64,000 nt of DNA, from contig NZ_CP107853.1 in the NCBI RefSeq assembly GCF_036013525.1, positions 6,076,001 through 6,140,000 on the forward strand, written 5' to 3'. Every line of letters starts with the position of its first letter. Position 1 is the first letter of the stretch. The notes below the pieces were generated by a model. It had not been told where the DNA came from. It searched no databases and saw only the letters and a list, made by a program, of their open reading frames with translations. The position numbers were made by a program, and so were the translations under genes. Origin of the DNA: Nonomuraea sp. NBC_00507. GTDB lineage: Bacteria; Actinomycetota; Actinomycetes; Streptosporangiales; Streptosporangiaceae. This document shows positions 18,251-28,963 of the stretch, one piece after another.

Positions 18251-20125
18251 TCATCGGATCTTGCCCAGGGGAAGGTGGAGCCGCATGCCCGTGGTGGCCG
18301 GGGCGTTCCTGTCGATGAGGGCCTTGATCTGGGTCGCGGTCAGCGCCCTGGCGAAGAGGTACATCTCGTCGACGCCGCCGTTGACGGGATTGTTGATGCC
18401 GTCGACGCGCGCGCCGATGCGGATGCCGCAGATCGCGCCCGCGGACACCGACCCGGGAATCGCCGCGCCGGTCGTGGGCGTGCCGTCCACGTAAACGATC
18501 GTCTCCGTCTCGTTCCTGACGAGCGCGAGGTGGTGCCATCTCCCGTCGGCGAAGGACCCCTCCTTCTGCACCCTCCCGGAGGCGGTGCCGGTTCTGATCT
18601 GGCCGCGGACGACGGCGCTGTCCGGCGCGTCACCCTGGCCAGGCCCGAGCTCGAGGTACCACTGAGGGAACTCCTCGTAGTTGTACGCCTGGACGATGCG
18701 CTGCAACCGGCGCTCGCTCGTGCGAAACCAGATCGCGACGGTGAACGGACCGCTGCCGACGGCCAGCGACGCGGTCAGCGGCGCCTCCACGTAGTCGCCG
18801 GCGAGCCGCATCGCCCCGCCGTACTTGCCCTCGATCAGCCGCGGGGCGCCGTCCACGATCGCGTGATTGCCGCGTCCCGACGTGTCGGGCGTCGTCTTGG
18901 GAGCCGGGATGGGCTGGTCGAACGCCGGCCTCGGCACCCGGGCGAAGGTGAGCCGCTTGTGGTAGGTCAGGCTGGGCTCGGTGGAGAAACGCGGGCCGTT
19001 CTCGTAGATGACCCCCAGCACGTCGTCGGGGAGCTCGACGAGGTCGGAATAGCCCGACGGGCCGTCGTACAACCGCACGCTCTTCCGCCACGACGTCGCG
19101 CCGTCCGTGCTCGACCAGATCGAGAGGTCCTCCCGCGCCGAGACGTGCCCCGGGCACGAGAAGACCACCCGGTCGGCCAGCCGGAACAGGGAGCCGTGCA
19201 CGATCGGCGTCTCCAGATCGGGCACGACCTGGAACGGCGCGTCGAAGGACGCGCCCCCGTCGCTGCTCGTGGTGGCCGCGCGGTGGCCGGGGTCGGTCCC
19301 GCGCTGGTCCCGCGTGTTGAAGTAAACGGTGCCGTCGGGGAGCTCGACCAGCGTGGTCTCGTTCGGGTGCACCCTGCCGTCGTCGTGCCGGTCGATCGCG
19401 CCCATCCGCCACGTCTTGCCGTGATCGTCGCTGTAGATGACGTGCGCGCCGACGACCGGCGGCTTCCCGTCCTCCCCCGGCCGTACGGAATGATTGCCCT
19501 GCACCAGCAGCCGTCCCGCGTGCGGGCCCTTGGTCAGCTGGATCCCGTGCCCCGGCCCGCCCACGAAATGCCGCATGTCGGGGCGTTTCACGTCGGCCGT
19601 GATCTCCACCGGGGTGGACCAGGTGGCGCCGTGGTCGTCGCTGTAGAGCACGTGCGGGCGGGGCGCGTCCTGCGGGCTCACGGTGCCGTTGATGATGTCC
19701 TCGCCCACCACGTGCCCGGCGGTGCGGATCAGGTACAGGTGGATCCGCCCGGTCTCCCGGTCGACGACGGGCACGTGGTTGGCCACCTTGTGCGGCGGAT
19801 CCGCCCAGACGACCTGCAGCGGACCCCAGGTCCGCCCCCCGTCGGACGACCTCTTGAGCACCATCTCGACGTGACCCCAGTCCTGGGCGTCGTTGACATG
19901 GGCCCCGGAGAAGGCGAGCAGCGTGCCGTCCGTCGCGCGGACGACCGCAGGCGTACGGAAGGTGTGGTACGCCTGCGTCTCGCCCCGCTCGAACACGGTC
20001 ACGTACTCGATGTCCTGGAGTAATGCCGCCGACGCCGTGCCCCGCCACCAGGCTGGGCCGGCGATCGATGCGCCCCCGATGATCCCGGCCGTCTTCAACA
20101 GATCACGTCGCCCCAGTACGGACAC
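18251..20125 (-). CDS. secreted exo-alpha-sialidase-like protein with C-terminal LamG-like domain
   Basis: 624 residues. The Tat-type signal (GRRDLLKTAGIIGG) is followed by a six-bladed sialidase propeller (about residues 40-400). It shows a FRTP motif in the place of FRIP, and repeated Asp boxes: SSDGGRTW, SDDHGATW, SDDHGKTW and SSDGGASF. A concanavalin/LamG-like domain (about 415-600; FTVAIWFRT and GRWHHLALVRN) probably binds glycan. It would release terminal sialic acids outside the cell for the importer and NanA-like lyase encoded across the GntR gene. The GTG start has AAGGAG 6 bases upstream. Whether the substrate is Neu5Ac or another nonulosonic acid is not shown. Confidence 0.85.
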   Translation of the reverse strand: MSVLGRRDLLKTAGIIGGASIAGPAWWRGTASAALLQDIEYVTVFERGETQAYHTFRTPAVVRATDGTLLAFSGAHVNDAQDWGHVEMVLKRSSDGGRTWGPLQVVWADPPHKVANHVPVVDRETGRIHLYLIRTAGHVVGEDIINGTVSPQDAPRPHVLYSDDHGATWSTPVEITADVKRPDMRHFVGGPGHGIQLTKGPHAGRLLVQGNHSVRPGEDGKPPVVGAHVIYSDDHGKTWRMGAIDRHDDGRVHPNETTLVELPDGTVYFNTRDQRGTDPGHRAATTSSDGGASFDAPFQVVPDLETPIVHGSLFRLADRVVFSCPGHVSAREDLSIWSSTDGATSWRKSVRLYDGPSGYSDLVELPDDVLGVIYENGPRFSTEPSLTYHKRLTFARVPRPAFDQPIPAPKTTPDTSGRGNHAIVDGAPRLIEGKYGGAMRLAGDYVEAPLTASLAVGSGPFTVAIWFRTSERRLQRIVQAYNYEEFPQWYLELGPGQGDAPDSAVVRGQIRTGTASGRVQKEGSFADGRWHHLALVRNETETIVYVDGTPTTGAAIPGSVSAGAICGIRIGARVDGINNPVNGGVDEMYLFARALTATQIKALIDRNAPATTGMRLHLPLGKIR

Positions 20126-20151
20126 AGCCCACTCCTTCGTGAGATTAGCGG

Positions 20152-20201
20152 GATATCCTACAAGTCACGGCAACGTATGATCTCAGTCAAGCGGCTGTCA
20201 A
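20152..20201 (-). promoter_or_regulatory. promoter and GntR operator of the sialidase gene
   Basis: On the minus strand TTGACA (20201-20196) and TACGTT (20177-20172) are 18 bases apart. Directly downstream at 20164-20152 lies CTTGTAGGATATC, identical to the 13 bases at 20997-21009 in the importer promoter. This is a classic repressor position just after the start of transcription. Confidence 0.65.
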
Positions 20202-20205
20202 GGAG

Positions 20206-20925
20206 CTATGGTCCTGATGGCTCGTCTCTCAGGCGCGCCTCGATCCCGCTGTAGTGGTCATAGATGGCGGCCCTGGCCACCTCGGGATCCCCCGTGAGGA
20301 TGGCGTCGAAGATCTTCGCATGCCACTCGTAGGCCCGTATCGGCGTCCCGCGCCCCGGGGGAGCGGCATGGTGGAACGCCTGCCAGAACAGATCGAACAG
20401 GCTCAGCAACATCTCGTTGCCGAGATCGGCGAACAGCAGCCGATGGAACTCCCGGTCCTCCTCGGGAAATCCCTCTCCCTTCTCGGCGCGGGCGCGCATG
20501 GCCGCGAGGGTCTCGCGCATCGCCGCCACGCTCTCCTGCGACATCGCCCGCATGGCGTCGGCGATCATGCCGGCCTCGAGGGTCTTGCGCAGCTCGGCCA
20601 GCTCGCTCAGCGCCCTCCGGCCCTGCATCAGCGCATAGGGCAGGTGGTCGAGCAACGGGCGGAACGAGAAGTCCCGCACGTAGACGCCGCTGCCCCGGCG
20701 GGTCTCCAGGACGCCGGTGGACTCCAGCGCCTTGACCGCCTCCCGCACCGAGTTGCGGCTCACCCCGAAGTGCCTGGCCAGCTCGGCTTCCGGCTTCAAC
20801 GGGTCGCCGGGGCGGAGGCCCAGCCTGATGATGTAGTTCCTGATCTCCGCCTGCACCGCTTGGTGCACGGGAGGGGACGGACTCAGGCGCCGAAAAGCAG
20901 GTTCAGCCGGTTCAGCCGTTTCCAC
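20206..20925 (-). CDS. GntR-family transcriptional regulator, FadR/FCD subfamily
   Basis: 239 residues from the GTG at 20925 (GGAGG 4 bases upstream); an ATG at 20982 would add 19 residues. An N-terminal winged helix (PEAELARHFGVSRNSVREAVKA as three short motifs, then the wing RRGSGVYV) is followed by an all-helical FCD ligand domain with metal-type residues in EEDREFHRLL and EWHAKIFDAI. It lies between the sialidase gene and the importer operon, each of which has the same 13-base operator beside a promoter. It is therefore probably a local repressor released by a sialic-acid-derived ligand. Confidence 0.88.
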   Translation of the reverse strand: METAEPAEPAFRRLSPSPPVHQAVQAEIRNYIIRLGLRPGDPLKPEAELARHFGVSRNSVREAVKALESTGVLETRRGSGVYVRDFSFRPLLDHLPYALMQGRRALSELAELRKTLEAGMIADAMRAMSQESVAAMRETLAAMRARAEKGEGFPEEDREFHRLLFADLGNEMLLSLFDLFWQAFHHAAPPGRGTPIRAYEWHAKIFDAILTGDPEVARAAIYDHYSGIEARLRDEPSGP

Positions 20926-20961
20926 TGTGCCTCCTGACTGGTTCACCGATGGGCTGCGCTC

Positions 20962-21009
20962 TTGACAGCCCGACCGCGTCATTCTATGGTCCCCAACTTG
21001 TAGGATATC
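20962..21009 (+). promoter_or_regulatory. promoter and GntR operator of the second importer operon
   Basis: On the plus strand TTGACA (20962-20967) and TATGGT (20985-20990) are 17 bases apart. CTTGTAGGATATC follows at 20997-21009, around the expected transcription start. It is the same 13-mer, in the same position relative to its promoter, as upstream of the sialidase gene. Confidence 0.7.
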
Positions 21010-21054
21010 TTGCAGATTCCGGTCTCCTGAACCCCCAAGTGATCGCGAGGGAAC

Positions 21055-23093
<2,039 letters not shown>

Positions 23094-23097
<4 letters not shown>

Positions 23098-23960
23098 GCG
23101 GCGGGCGCACCCGGTTCGCGGCCCTGCGCCGCTTCGCGCGCTCCAGGTCGGCGGTCGTCGGCGCGGGTGGGCTGGTCCTGCTCGCCGCGGTGGCGCTGCT
23201 CGCGCCGGTCGTGGCGCCGTACCAGCCGAACGAGCAGGACGCGCAGAGCCTGCTCGGCCCGTCCGCCGCGCACCTGCTCGGCACCGACGAGCTCGGCAGG
23301 GACATCGCCTCGCGGATCGTTCACGGCACCCGGGCCTCCCTGGTCGTCGCCTTCGGCGCGGCCGCGCTCGGCGCCCTGATCGGCGTGCCGCTCGGGCTGG
23401 TCGCCGGCTATCTGGGCCGATGGGTCGACGCGGCCGCGATGCGCCTCATCGACCTGCTGCTGGCGATGCCGGGAATCCTCCTGGCGCTCGTGATCATTGC
23501 CGCGCTCGGGCCGGGCCGGGTCAACCTGATCATGGCGATCGGGATCGGCGCGGTCCCGGAGTTCGCCAGGCTGACGCGTGCCGCGACGCTGTCGGTCAGG
23601 GACCGCGACTTCGTCGTGGCGGCCAAGGGCATGGGGGCGAGCACGCCGGACACGATGTTCCGCACCGTGCTGCCCAACGTCCTCGGCCCGGTCGTGGTCC
23701 AGCTGGTCATCACCGCCTCGCTGGCGGTGGTGATCGAGGCGGGCCTCAGCTTCCTGGGGCTGGGCACGCCGCCGCCGGCGCCCTCGTGGGGCGGCATGCT
23801 GCAGGACGCGCGCTCGTACCTGTATCAGAGCCCGTCGTACGGCTTCTTCCCCGGGCTCTGCCTGGCCTTCACGGTCTTCTGCCTCGACCGGATCGGTCGC
23901 GGGCTGCAGCTCGCGGTCGGCACGCAGGTGTCCAGCGGCACGCGAACCGGGGTGGTCTGA
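23094..23960 (+). CDS. ABC importer permease, DppC type
   Basis: 288-residue membrane permease with one N-terminal helix (VVGAGGLVLLAAVALLAPVV), the DppC motif LLGTDELGRDIASRI and five further helices; the coupling loop contains FVVAAKGMGAS. It pairs with the DppB-type protein that follows. Its gene order (ATPase, DppC, DppB, binding protein) is the reverse of the usual one. The start and stop codons overlap the flanking genes. Confidence 0.92.
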
Positions 23961-24907
23961 TGTACGCCTACCTCGTCCGCCGCCTGCTGCAGTTCGCCGT
24001 CGTGCTGCTGCTGGGCTCGATCGCGGTGTGGGCCTTCGTGTTCGCGCTGCCCGGCGACCCCGCGACCGTGCTCCTGGGTCCCGACGCGAGCGATGCCGAG
24101 CTGGCCGCCACGCGCGCCAGGCTCGGGCTGGACGAATCCGTGGCCGGACAGTACCTCACGTGGCTCGGGCACGCCCTGTCCGGGGATCTCGGCACGTCGT
24201 TCCACTCCGATCAGAGCGTCGTCGACGTCCTGCGGGAGCGGGTCCCGGCGACCGCCCAGCTCGCGGTCATGGGCATGGTGCTCACCCTGGCGATCGCCGT
24301 CCCGGCGGGCGTGGTCGTCGCGCTGCGGCCTCGGTCCGTGCTCGGGCGGGCGTTCCAGGCGTACCTCACCGGAGGGCTGGCCATCCCGGCGTTCTGGCTG
24401 GGCCTGCTGCTCATCATCGTGCTCGCCGTGCAGTCCCGGCTGCTGCCCGCCACCAGCGATTACGTGCCGTTCTGGGAGGACGCCGGGCAGGCGCTGCGCC
24501 ACACGATCCTGCCCGCCATCGCGCTCGCCGTGCCCTCCTCGGCGGTGCTCGCCCGGTTCGTGGCCACGTCGCTCGGCGAGATCATGACCAGGGACTACAT
24601 CCGCACGGCCCGCGCCAAGGGCCTGCCGGAGCGCTCGGTGATCCGCGGGCACGCGCTGCGCAACGCCGCGCTGCCCACGGTCACGGTCGTCGGGATGCAG
24701 CTCGGCGGGTTCGTCGGCGGCGCCGTCGCCATCGAGGCCGTCTTCAACTATCCCGGGCTCGGCCGGCTGCTCTACACCGCGATCGGCGAGCGCGACTACG
24801 TCGTCGTCCAGGGCGGCGTGCTGTTCGTCGTCGCCGCGTTCCTCTGCCTCAACCTCATCGTCGACGTCCTCTATGCCTACCTCGACCCCCGCATCCGACT
24901 CCTCTGA
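23960..24907 (+). CDS. ABC importer permease, DppB type
   Basis: 315-residue membrane permease beginning YAYLVRRLLQFAVVLLL, with the family segment FALPGDPATVLLG, a transport domain and the coupling loop YIRTARAKGLP. The ATG shares one base with the stop of the preceding permease gene (TGATG). It forms the channel with the DppC-type subunit. Confidence 0.92.
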   Translation: MYAYLVRRLLQFAVVLLLGSIAVWAFVFALPGDPATVLLGPDASDAELAATRARLGLDESVAGQYLTWLGHALSGDLGTSFHSDQSVVDVLRERVPATAQLAVMGMVLTLAIAVPAGVVVALRPRSVLGRAFQAYLTGGLAIPAFWLGLLLIIVLAVQSRLLPATSDYVPFWEDAGQALRHTILPAIALAVPSSAVLARFVATSLGEIMTRDYIRTARAKGLPERSVIRGHALRNAALPTVTVVGMQLGGFVGGAVAIEAVFNYPGLGRLLYTAIGERDYVVVQGGVLFVVAAFLCLNLIVDVLYAYLDPRIRLL

Positions 24908-24920
24908 TCAGGAGGCCGTC

Positions 24921-26441
24921 ATGCCACCGACACCTCTCACCCGACGTTCCCTTCTCACGGCCGCCGGTCTCGTGCCGTTGCTCAGCGCGTGCGGGGGCGG
25001 CTCCTCCGGCTCCACGGGCCGGAGCGGCAACGGGATCAAGCTCGCGACCACGCAGATCATGCAGTTCGATCCGTACCTGACCAACAGCGCGCTGCACGTG
25101 CACGCCTTCTACACCTATCTCATCGACTACGCCGCCGACGACGACTACACGCCCGTCCCTGCGGGTGCGGAGAAGTGGGAATTCGCCTCGGACCACCGCT
25201 CGGTCACCATCACGTTGCGCCAGGCGGCCTTCCACTCGGGCACGCCGGTGACCGCCAAGGACGTGGTCGCCGGGGTGGAGCGCGCTCTGGACAAGGAGGC
25301 CGCGTTCACGCTGGCCCAGCCGTCGGCGTTCATCAAGTCGGCGACGCCGGTCGACGAGCGGACCGTGCGCCTCGACTTCACCGAGCCGACGCCCGAAGGG
25401 CTCGTCCACTACTGGATGTTCGCCTTCCCGCTCGTCCCGGCCGCGAGCAACGACCCGAAGCAGCTGGAGACCAAGCCGGCCGGGTCCGGTCCGTACCGGA
25501 TGGCATCTTTCAGCAAGGACCGCAGCCTCGTCCTGGAGCGGAACCCCGGCTACTGGGAAAGGGGCAAGCCTCACCTCGATCGGATCGAGGTCCGGTTCTT
25601 CAACGACGAGGACTCGGTGGTGGCCGCGCTGGAGTCCGGCGACGTGGACGGCGTGGCCTACACCGAGCTGCGGAACGCCGACCGGCTGCGGGACCGGTTC
25701 TCGCTGGTCGAGGGCGGCGGCCGGATGGACCTGTTCTTCATGAACGGGGCGCGCCCGCCCTTCGACAACAAGAAGCTGCGCCAGGCCGTCGCCCGGGCCA
25801 TCGACCGGGAGCGGATCATCAAGCAGGTCAGGTTCGGCATGGGTGAGCCGGTCTACACCGCGTTCATGCCGTCCTCACCGGCCTTCGACCGGAGCTATCT
25901 CGACTCGCACGGCTTCGACCTGGACGCCGCGGCGGCCCTGCTCAGGGCCTCGGGCGCTCCTCTCACCGCCACAGCGGGCATCGGCACAGAGCCCGCCGCG
26001 AGGGACATCATCCAGATCATCCAGGCCGACCTGAAGAAGATCGGCTTCGATCTGCGGATCCAGCCGCGCGAGCAGACCGCGTTCCTCGACGCGCTCTTCG
26101 CCGGTGAGCTCGACTGCGCCGTCGCCGCACAGCCGAACAACCTGCAGAGCCCTTCGCTCATCTCGCGCGGCAGGCAGATGTTGCCGAACGACGACAACGT
26201 CATGATGCGCGGCGTGGTGCCCGACGCCTACGTCGCGGCGGTGAAGGCGGCCCGCACCGCGATCGAGCCCGAGGAGCAGAAGGCCGCCTACGCCGCGCTG
26301 AACAAGGTCCTCGTCGACGAGGCCTGGGCCATCGGCATCGCCACCCGGCCCTCGCTGTTCGCGCTGGACAAACGGGTCACGGGGCTGCGGACCGACCCCC
26401 GCGACTCCGTGGTCCTCACCGACATCCGGCTATCCGGCTGA
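24921..26441 (+). CDS. extracellular solute-binding lipoprotein, family 5 (second importer)
   Basis: 506-residue receptor of the second importer. The N-terminus has twin arginines (TRRSLLTAAG) and a lipobox ending PLLSAC, so it is a lipid-anchored, probably Tat-exported protein. Family-5 landmarks include FHSGTPVTAKDVVAGVERA and the ligand-pocket region GSGPYRM. The ATG at 24921 is preceded by AGGAGG. It is followed after 25 bases by the NanA-like lyase gene, supporting a sialic-acid-type cargo. Confidence 0.92.
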   Translation: MPPTPLTRRSLLTAAGLVPLLSACGGGSSGSTGRSGNGIKLATTQIMQFDPYLTNSALHVHAFYTYLIDYAADDDYTPVPAGAEKWEFASDHRSVTITLRQAAFHSGTPVTAKDVVAGVERALDKEAAFTLAQPSAFIKSATPVDERTVRLDFTEPTPEGLVHYWMFAFPLVPAASNDPKQLETKPAGSGPYRMASFSKDRSLVLERNPGYWERGKPHLDRIEVRFFNDEDSVVAALESGDVDGVAYTELRNADRLRDRFSLVEGGGRMDLFFMNGARPPFDNKKLRQAVARAIDRERIIKQVRFGMGEPVYTAFMPSSPAFDRSYLDSHGFDLDAAAALLRASGAPLTATAGIGTEPAARDIIQIIQADLKKIGFDLRIQPREQTAFLDALFAGELDCAVAAQPNNLQSPSLISRGRQMLPNDDNVMMRGVVPDAYVAAVKAARTAIEPEEQKAAYAALNKVLVDEAWAIGIATRPSLFALDKRVTGLRTDPRDSVVLTDIRLSG

Positions 26442-26466
26442 GCTGACACATCAAGAAAGAGGCTGC

Positions 26467-27429
26467 ATGAACGGCTTGAATTACCCCTCGGGCGGCCGGG
26501 GGATGTCCCTCCTCACCGCCGTGTTCACCCCGTTCGACGAGGCCGGGCGCCTCGCTTTGGAGACCGTCGAGAAGCAGGTGGACGCACTCGCCGCCGTGGG
26601 TTCGCCGGCCGCGTTCGTGGCCGGCACGGCCGGCGAGGGCGCCTCGCTGACCGTGGCCGAGCGCCAGGCCCTGACCGAGCGCTGGTGTGAGGCCGCCGAC
26701 GGCCGGCTCGACGTGATCGTCCACGTCGGGCACACCAGCCTCGCCGAGGCGCGGGCGCTCGCCGCGCACGCGCAGTCGGTCGGCGCCCGCGCGATCGCCG
26801 CGGTGGCGCCGTATTTCCACAGGCCCGCCGACGCCGGCGCGCTCGCCGAATTCTGCGCGCAGATCGCCGAGGCCGCGCCGAAGCTCCCGTTCACCTACTA
26901 CCACATCCCCGGCGTGACGGGGGTGAACGTCCGCGCGAGCGACCTGATGATCGCCGCCAAGGACCGGATTCCCACGTTCGCCGGGGTCAAGTACGCCCAC
27001 ACCGATCTCGTCGATCTCCAGCACTGCCTGGAGATCGCCGACGGCAGGTATGAGGTGTTCGTCGGGGTGGGCAAGCTCGTGCTCGCCGCGCACGGCATCG
27101 GCGCGAAGACCGCCATCGGCTCGGTGTACAACTTCGCGGCCCCGCTCTACCAGCGCATGCTCGACCTCGCCGCGAACGGCGAGGTCGCGGCGGCCAGGCG
27201 ATGCCAGGCCCTCGCCCAATCCGTCATCGACACCGCGGCCGGGTACGGCGGTGAGCTCCCCGGATTCAAGGCGCTGACAGCTCTCACCGGCGTCGACTGC
27301 GGCCCCTGCCGGCCGCCGCTGACCTCGCCCGACGACGCCGGTCGCGCGAGACTGCGGGCCGAGCTGACCGAGCTCGGCTTCCTCGAACCGGACGAGGCCG
27401 GCGCGGCCCGCGAGGCCGTACACCCATGA
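26467..27429 (+). CDS. N-acetylneuraminate lyase-like aldolase (DapA superfamily)
   Basis: 320-residue class I aldolase. Lys175 in AGVKYA is the Schiff-base lysine and Tyr145 in YYHIPG the catalytic tyrosine of the YNIP motif. The GTAGEG loop and IGSVYN late in the chain match NanA (IGSTYN) better than DapA. It would split an imported sialic acid into pyruvate and N-acetylmannosamine. The gene lies in the GntR-controlled operon after the binding protein. No NanK/NanE pair follows, so the next steps would be encoded elsewhere. AAAGAGG precedes the ATG. Confidence 0.82.
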   Translation: MNGLNYPSGGRGMSLLTAVFTPFDEAGRLALETVEKQVDALAAVGSPAAFVAGTAGEGASLTVAERQALTERWCEAADGRLDVIVHVGHTSLAEARALAAHAQSVGARAIAAVAPYFHRPADAGALAEFCAQIAEAAPKLPFTYYHIPGVTGVNVRASDLMIAAKDRIPTFAGVKYAHTDLVDLQHCLEIADGRYEVFVGVGKLVLAAHGIGAKTAIGSVYNFAAPLYQRMLDLAANGEVAAARRCQALAQSVIDTAAGYGGELPGFKALTALTGVDCGPCRPPLTSPDDAGRARLRAELTELGFLEPDEAGAAREAVHP

Positions 27430-28916
27430 CGGCGGCGGAGGGCGCCGCCCGGCGCCCCAACGTCCTGGTCATCCAGGCCGACCAGTTCCGCGCGGACTGC
27501 CTCGGCGCCGCGGGCAACACCGACGTCCACACCCCGAACCTGGACGGCCTGGCGGCCGACGGCGTGCGCTACTCCAACGCCTTCTGCCCGTTCCCCGTGT
27601 GCACGCCGTCGCGCTACTCCCTGCTGTCCGGCCTCCATGTACGCCGGCACGGCGGCTGGACGAACCGCAGCACCCTGGCCCCCGGCATCGACACATTCCC
27701 CAAGGCCCTGCGCCGCGCCGGATACCGCACCGCCGCCGTCGGGAAGATGCACCTGACGCCGACCTATCTCGATGTCGGCTACGACACCATGGAACTGGCC
27801 GAGCAGGACGGCCCCGGCCGCTACGAGGACGACTACCATCGCGAGCTGGCCCAGGCCGGGCTGACGCCGGTGACCGATCTCGTCGACCAGGAGCAGGAGT
27901 TCCGAGCCGGCGCGCCGGTGAGCTACTGGCAGACCTACGGCGCCGGCCGGACGAATCTGCCGGAAGAGTGGCACTCGACGACCTGGATCGCCGAACGCGC
28001 CCTGGGAGTGCTCGACAGCTGGTCGGACGGCGGAGGCCAGCTCCTCCACGTGTCGTTCGTCAAGCCCCACCACCCGTTCGACCCGCCCGCGCCCTGGGAT
28101 GAGCTCTACGATCCCGACCGGCTCACCCCACTGCCCGGCTGGACCGACGCCATCCCCGACGCCGACCTGCCCTACCGGCGCCGCTACTTCGACTACGAGC
28201 CGCTCACCCTGCCCGTGCTGCGCCGGGTCATGTCCCATTACTACGCCACCATCACCCAGCTCGACCACCACGTCGGACGGCTGCTGGACCACCTGCGGGA
28301 GCGCGGTCTCTACGACGACACCCTGATCGTCTTCACCTCCGACCACGGCGAGTACCTGGGCTTCCACCACCTGCTGCTCAAAGACGGACCGATGTACGAC
28401 CCGCTGGTCAAGGTGCCCCTGCTGGTCAAGTTCCCGGGGACGGGCGGGCGGCGGAACCGGGCCGACGGCTCGCTGGTGTCGCTGGTCGACTTGGCCCCCA
28501 CGATCCTGTCCGCGTGCGGGGCCACCTCACGAACGCCGCTGTCCGGTGTGGACCTCGCCGCGTCCGCCTCCGGCCGCGACGTCGTGTTCGCCGAGGACAA
28601 CAGGGACGGCCTGGCCTGCATGGTCAGGACCGCACAGCACAAGCTCATCCGGTGGGCGGACCGGGAGGCGATGTTCGACCTGACGCGGGATCCGTACGAA
28701 CTCGACGACCGCATCGCGGATCCCGGCTACGGCGACGTGGTCACGGTCCTCCGGGACGCGTTGTGCCGATGGGCACTGCTCGACGCCCTCCCGCACACCT
28801 ATGCCGACCCGGCGGCGCCTCAGATCCGTGGTGCCAGGTCAGGCCCATCCTCGGAGCCACGCGCGTTCTTCACCGCAGAGCTGGACAGGCGGGTGGAGTC
28901 GCCGATCGAAGAGTAA
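27426..28916 (+). CDS. sulfatase (formylglycine-dependent)
   Basis: 496 residues. VLVIQADQFRADCLG supplies metal-binding aspartates. CTPSR (residues 59-63) is the C-x-P-x-R signature with Cys59 as the formylglycine precursor, and VGKMHL and FTSDHGEYLG are further active-site strands. It resembles choline-sulfatase/iduronate-sulfatase-type enzymes. There is no signal peptide. The ATG overlaps the NanA-like stop as ATGA, so it belongs to the sialic-acid operon. It may remove sulfate from imported sulfated sialosides or related sugars; the substrate is unknown. Confidence 0.88.
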   Translation: MTAAEGAARRPNVLVIQADQFRADCLGAAGNTDVHTPNLDGLAADGVRYSNAFCPFPVCTPSRYSLLSGLHVRRHGGWTNRSTLAPGIDTFPKALRRAGYRTAAVGKMHLTPTYLDVGYDTMELAEQDGPGRYEDDYHRELAQAGLTPVTDLVDQEQEFRAGAPVSYWQTYGAGRTNLPEEWHSTTWIAERALGVLDSWSDGGGQLLHVSFVKPHHPFDPPAPWDELYDPDRLTPLPGWTDAIPDADLPYRRRYFDYEPLTLPVLRRVMSHYYATITQLDHHVGRLLDHLRERGLYDDTLIVFTSDHGEYLGFHHLLLKDGPMYDPLVKVPLLVKFPGTGGRRNRADGSLVSLVDLAPTILSACGATSRTPLSGVDLAASASGRDVVFAEDNRDGLACMVRTAQHKLIRWADREAMFDLTRDPYELDDRIADPGYGDVVTVLRDALCRWALLDALPHTYADPAAPQIRGARSGPSSEPRAFFTAELDRRVESPIEE

Positions 28917-28963
28917 TCATTCAATTACGGTACGCGATTTTCCGGCGGGGTATCAGCTCCGAT

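Noticed and set aside
16757..20023. 1088-codon plus-strand open frame across the sulfatase and sialidase genes
   Set aside because: It runs antisense to two genes with unambiguous catalytic motifs and has only biased, repetitive composition.
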